From Spirochaeta isovalerica (GTDB taxonomy: Bacteria > Spirochaetota > Spirochaetia > DSM-2461), in NCBI RefSeq assembly GCF_014207565.1, contig NZ_JACHGJ010000002.1:868001-932000 (forward strand): DNA of 64,000 nucleotides. The letters run 5' to 3'. The notes beneath the pieces are model-generated. The model was given only the letters and a program-made list of their open reading frames with translations, was not told the DNA's origin and searched no databases. Below, piece after piece: positions 61,011 to 64,000 of the stretch (the first letter of the stretch is position 1; each line of letters begins with the position of its first letter). The position numbers and the translations under genes were made by a program.

Positions 61011-62541
61011 GTGCAACCATCTTTCCCTCTTTATAAAAATCTCCTCTGCCATCACTCCGGGAGAAGACCTGAAAGAACTTCTCCCGGTTTTGATGGATCT
61101 GCTGGGCGAAGATATGTCTATAAACAGAGGAATGGTGACGATTCTGAACAGAAAGACTTCGGAAATAATTGCGACCAGTTCCTACGGTATGAGCGAAGAT
61201 GAAAAAGCCCGGGGGATTTATCAGCTGGGAGAGGGAATAACAGGGAAAGTCGTAGAGACAGGTGAACCGATCGTGATAGAAAACACCGATAACGATCCGC
61301 TGTTTCTCAATCGGACAGGCAGTTCCAGAAAAGGGGAAAACAACGGTTTCCTCTGTGTCCCCGTAAAAACGACTAACGAAGTTATCGGTTCGCTCAGCAT
61401 TGATAAAAGCTACAGTATCAAGGAAGCGATACAAGACGATCTGAAGATTCTCACCATTATCAGCACCATGATTTCCCGGGCCGTCCGTCTCCATCAGGCG
61501 TTGCACGAGGAACAGCAGCTGGTCTGGGAGAATGAAGAGCTTCAGGCCAGATTGGCCAGAGGACTCAAAAATCCCGGCAATATCATCGGCAATTCAAGAA
61601 TTATGAGAAACATGTATGATCTCATCGATAAGATCTCAGGCGCGAGTTCAACCGTCCTGATCACCGGTGAAAGCGGCAGCGGAAAGGAGCTGGTGGCCCG
61701 AGCCATTCATTTTTCGGGGAACCGCGCCGACCGGCCTTACATTCCCTTCAATTGCGCGGCGCTGCCGGAATCGCTTCTGGAAAGCGAGCTCTTCGGTCAT
61801 ACCAAAGGGGCGTTTACCGGGGCTTTCGCCGAAAAGGACGGCAAGTTTCAGGCAGCTGACGGGGGCACGATATTTCTCGATGAAATAGGCGAGATGTCCA
61901 TGACGGCTCAATCCAAACTGCTCCGGGTTCTCCAGGAAAAAGAAGTGGAAAAAGTCGGCACCAACAGTCCGGTAAAAATAGATGTGAGAGTCGTCGCTGC
62001 GACAAACCGGGATCTGATGGAACTGGTCGATGAAGGTCTGTTCCGGCTCGATCTCTACTACCGTCTCAATGTTTTTCCCATAAACGTTCCCCCTTTGAGA
62101 ATGCGTAAAACCGATATCCCCTTGCTGGTGGACACTTTTATTGAAAAATACTCATCTATCACCAATAATAAAGTGAAGAGGATATCCACGCCGGCCATTG
62201 ATATGCTCATGTCCTATCACTGGCCGGGGAATGTTCGGGAACTGGAGAACTGTATCGAAAGAGCTGTTATTCTGGCGGAGGATGAAGTGATTCACAGTTA
62301 TCATCTTCCTCCGTCGCTTCAGACTATCGGAAAAGTTCCATCCGGGGAGACGGGAAGGCTGCAGTCCCAGCTGGATATTCTCGAGTATGAACTGGTTATA
62401 GAAGAGCTGAAACGGACGGCCGGAAATATTAAGGAGGCGGCCGCTAATCTGGGGATCACATACCGGCAGTTCGGTCTGAGACTGGATAAGTACAAAATCA
62501 ACATCGACAAATACAAGAAACAGGGAGTTTACAATGGCTGA
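60994..62541 (+). CDS. nifA: Nif-specific sigma-54 activator NifA
   Basis: The 515-residue activator has an N-terminal CDKC pair, a GAF domain (about 15-170), and a complete AAA+ domain: Walker A GESGSGKE, the sigma-54 contact loop GAFTGA, Walker B LDEIGEM and the arginine-finger region LFRLDLYYRLNVFP. A Fis-type helix-turn-helix ends the protein (NIKEAAANLGITYRQFGLRL). The interdomain cysteine motif of oxygen-sensitive alphaproteobacterial NifA is absent. It is downstream of a sigma-54 promoter with nifV, so it should activate itself. AAGGGAAG precedes the ATG. Confidence 0.93.
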   Translation: MSTCDKCNHLSLFIKISSAITPGEDLKELLPVLMDLLGEDMSINRGMVTILNRKTSEIIATSSYGMSEDEKARGIYQLGEGITGKVVETGEPIVIENTDNDPLFLNRTGSSRKGENNGFLCVPVKTTNEVIGSLSIDKSYSIKEAIQDDLKILTIISTMISRAVRLHQALHEEQQLVWENEELQARLARGLKNPGNIIGNSRIMRNMYDLIDKISGASSTVLITGESGSGKELVARAIHFSGNRADRPYIPFNCAALPESLLESELFGHTKGAFTGAFAEKDGKFQAADGGTIFLDEIGEMSMTAQSKLLRVLQEKEVEKVGTNSPVKIDVRVVAATNRDLMELVDEGLFRLDLYYRLNVFPINVPPLRMRKTDIPLLVDTFIEKYSSITNNKVKRISTPAIDMLMSYHWPGNVRELENCIERAVILAEDEVIHSYHLPPSLQTIGKVPSGETGRLQSQLDILEYELVIEELKRTAGNIKEAAANLGITYRQFGLRLDKYKINIDKYKKQGVYNG

Positions 62542-63016
62542 TTATAAAATTATTGATGCCGATTATTACAAAGCGGAACACATCGACGATATCATCACGG
62601 TTCTGGAAAACTATAAAACCGGAGAGATGGGCGATGGCGTCCCTTATACGGAAGTGGAAAAAGCCAGGCTCCGAACCCAATTCCTGGTTCATCCCAATGT
62701 TATGGTTTTTCTCCTGTACACGAAATCCGGGGAAATAGCCGGAGGGGCTGTTTGCTTCAAATCATTTTCCACATTCAATACGGACAACATCATTAATATC
62801 CACGACCTTTGCGTAATCGATAAGTTCCGGGGAAGGGGATACGGACGGGCTTTGACCGAGTATATCGTTCAGAAGGGTAAGGATCAGCTCTGTTCAAGAC
62901 TGACTCTGGAAGTTCGCGAGGATAACGGGATCGCCCAGGATCTGTATAAGAAGTTCGGATTTGACGATATGGCGCCGAAGATGCATTTCTGGCGGAAGAA
63001 ACTGCATCATGATTGA
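62534..63016 (+). CDS. GNAT-family N-acetyltransferase at the end of the nifV-nifA operon
   Basis: The 160-residue acetyltransferase has the acetyl-CoA loop VIDKFRGRGYGRALTEYIV and the following LTLEVREDNGIAQDLYKKFGF, both GNAT hallmarks. Its start overlaps the nifA stop by eight bases with CAGGGAG nearby, so it is made together with NifA. The substrate is unknown; protein or small-molecule acetylation during nitrogen fixation is possible. Confidence 0.88.
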   Translation: MADYKIIDADYYKAEHIDDIITVLENYKTGEMGDGVPYTEVEKARLRTQFLVHPNVMVFLLYTKSGEIAGGAVCFKSFSTFNTDNIINIHDLCVIDKFRGRGYGRALTEYIVQKGKDQLCSRLTLEVREDNGIAQDLYKKFGFDDMAPKMHFWRKKLHHD

Positions 63017-63215
63017 TCAGTAATCCTGACTTGGTGCTGATCACTTCCGCAGACGGCTCGACCTGATTCTGATTTCAATCTGGATTCTCCCTATTGAGGT
63101 TGTCAAAACAGGAAAAACACTTCTCGCTATAGTTATTATGAATAGATCTCTGTAATCTCATCAAATCCAGATATTCATGTTATTCAGGAAATTAACATAT
63201 TAGTTTACTTTTACT

Positions 63216-63229
63216 GTTGCGTGCGCAAC
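63216..63229. promoter_or_regulatory. MarR operator
   Basis: GTTGCG-TG-CGCAAC is a perfect inverted repeat with the TTGC...GCAA core typical of MarR sites; outer TTAC/GTAA bases extend it with a one-base bulge. It covers the -35 of the MarR promoter. Position may be off by one base. Confidence 0.75.
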
Positions 63230-63245
63230 GTAATTGAAGTATAGT
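63217..63245 (+). promoter_or_regulatory. MarR-gene promoter, predicted leaderless transcript
   Basis: TTGCGT (63217-63222), a 17-base spacer and TATAGT (63240-63245); six bases later is the ATG at 63252, where transcription should start. Confidence 0.62.
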
Positions 63246-63251
63246 GTCAAA

Positions 63252-63698
63252 ATGAAACAGAAAGAATTGGGCGATTTAATAATATTCCTTGCAAAAGAGC
63301 TCAAGTGGGAAACAGAGAAGCTCTTCAAAGAGATGAACATGGGACAGGGCCAACTAATGATGCTTCTTTTTCTAATGGGGGAGCGGGAACTTCCCATTCG
63401 CCAGGATCTTATTGCAAAGAAAATCGGACTGAATAAAGCAAATGTCAGTAGAAACATCTCGAAACTGAAATCCAAAAATCTTGTATCGGCAGAACAGGAT
63501 CCTGAAGACTCGAGGAAGTTGCTTATCCATATGACTGAAAAATCAGAAAAGCTCAGAGACGATTTTGCTATCGGATTCCGGAAGATGCAGGATCAATTGA
63601 CATTTGATATCCCGGAAAAAGATCTTGCGACAACCTGCAAGGTGCTGGAAAAGATTCATATGAATCTTGATTTATATAGAAGAGGAGAAGAGCGGTGA
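63252..63698 (+). CDS. MarR-family transcriptional regulator
   Basis: The 148-residue winged-helix protein has the MarR core REL...RQDLIAKKIGLNKANVSRNISKLKSKNLVSAEQDPEDSRKLLIHMTEKS. The ATG at 63252 is favoured over a TTG at 63234, which overlaps the -10 region. There is no Shine-Dalgarno sequence. Its stop overlaps the start of the flavodoxin-domain gene as GTGA, so the pair is coupled; the operator upstream implies autorepression of both. Confidence 0.88.
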   Translation: MKQKELGDLIIFLAKELKWETEKLFKEMNMGQGQLMMLLFLMGERELPIRQDLIAKKIGLNKANVSRNISKLKSKNLVSAEQDPEDSRKLLIHMTEKSEKLRDDFAIGFRKMQDQLTFDIPEKDLATTCKVLEKIHMNLDLYRRGEER

Positions 63699-64000
63699 AA
63701 ATAGAAATACGATATTTCAGTGGAACAGGTAATACTGCGATTACGGCGGCAGCACTGGGGAAGGCTCTAAAGGAATTGGGAGAAATCTCAATATCATCCA
63801 TTGAAGAGAATATTCCGGTCGGGAGCGATACTGATTTACTAATTTTGGGAGGACCGATTTATGCTGGAAATATTCCTGAAAAACTTATCCGCTGGCTCCT
63901 GAGAAATGTAGAAAGTAATAAATGTTCGGGAAAGGCTATTGTCTTTACTACTTCGGCAGGATTGAAAAATGCCTTTGGAAACAAATCAATGAGCTTAAAA
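63695..64000 (+). CDS. Flavodoxin-domain protein, probably EFR1-type ferredoxin (3'-partial)
   Basis: 102 residues are visible before the window ends. IEIRYFSGTGNTAITAAALGKAL is a flavodoxin FMN loop and LLILGGPIYAGNIPEKLIRWLL the second flavin loop. This pattern, after a MarR regulator, is typical of EFR1 proteins that join a flavodoxin-like and a ferredoxin domain; the ferredoxin part would lie beyond the window. Begins with GTG (63695) after AGGAGAAG. Confidence 0.8.
   Translation, partial: MKIEIRYFSGTGNTAITAAALGKALKELGEISISSIEENIPVGSDTDLLILGGPIYAGNIPEKLIRWLLRNVESNKCSGKAIVFTTSAGLKNAFGNKSMSLK

Overview
The window is about 50% G+C, densely coded bacterial DNA from an anaerobic, diazotrophic heterotroph. 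The overall protein character (cluster III-type nif genes with nifI1/nifI2, many PAS/histidine-kinase proteins, several proteins of unknown family) suggests a free-living spirochaete. That phylum call is an impression from the proteins, since there is no rRNA here to settle it. No rRNA, tRNA, CRISPR array, insertion sequence or phage gene was seen.

Layout. (1) 1-4.0 kb: end of a uronate/pectin-type catabolic operon (an unidentified protein, a GH105 hydrolase, kduI, kduD). (2) 4.0-9.3 kb: a periplasmic-sensor histidine kinase with its response regulator, facing a divergent AAA+ regulator. (3) 9.4-12.3 kb: YfcC-type carrier and isoaspartyl dipeptidase. (4) 12.3-18.9 kb: DUF2089/DUF4097 pair, an oxidoreductase, an AI-2E-family membrane protein, a GntR-NfeD-SPFH envelope operon and a TatD-like hydrolase. 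(5) 19.2-24.9 kb: lysine/diaminopimelate operon (dapD, aminotransferase, lysA, dapE) and a tocopherol-cyclase-like protein. (6) 24.9-28.4 kb: FHA protein, Ser/Thr kinase and hybrid kinase. (7) 28.5-35.6 kb: pabA-pabB-pabC, thrC, a PLP enzyme and fabF. (8) 35.6-39.7 kb: MoxR/DUF58/DUF4129 operon. (9) 39.8-47.4 kb: a phosphatase-like protein, cysteine desulfurase with a divergent ArsR regulator, a lipid-carrier sugar-phosphate transferase, an outer-membrane protein, aroB, a cyclic-nucleotide-binding protein and a flavodoxin. (10) 47.5-63.0 kb: molybdate uptake (modABC) and nitrogen fixation (nifH-nifI1-nifI2-nifD-nifK-nifE-nifN-nifB-ferredoxin, then nifV-nifA-acetyltransferase). (11) 63.2-64.0 kb: a MarR regulator coupled to a flavodoxin-domain protein cut by the window edge.

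The nitrogen-fixation block is the main feature. Three near-perfect sigma-54 (-24/-12) promoters start modA, nifH and nifV, so molybdenum uptake, the nitrogenase structural and cofactor genes, homocitrate synthase and the activator NifA form one candidate regulon. NifI1/NifI2 add the post-translational switch-off known from cluster III nitrogenases. Upstream of all three promoters lie dyads of the form ACA-N4-TGT rather than the classical NifA site TGT-N10-ACA.

A second theme is start-codon architecture. At least nine genes without a Shine-Dalgarno sequence have a -35/17-nt spacer/-10 promoter placed so that transcription should begin at or within about two bases of the start codon. This suggests leaderless mRNAs are common in this organism. 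Other unexplained structures are a 139-bp palindrome between nifK and nifE, a tandem 51-nt hairpin repeat after thrC, an AAA+ regulator without its GAFTGA loop, and an operator shared by a cysteine desulfurase and an ArsR regulator.
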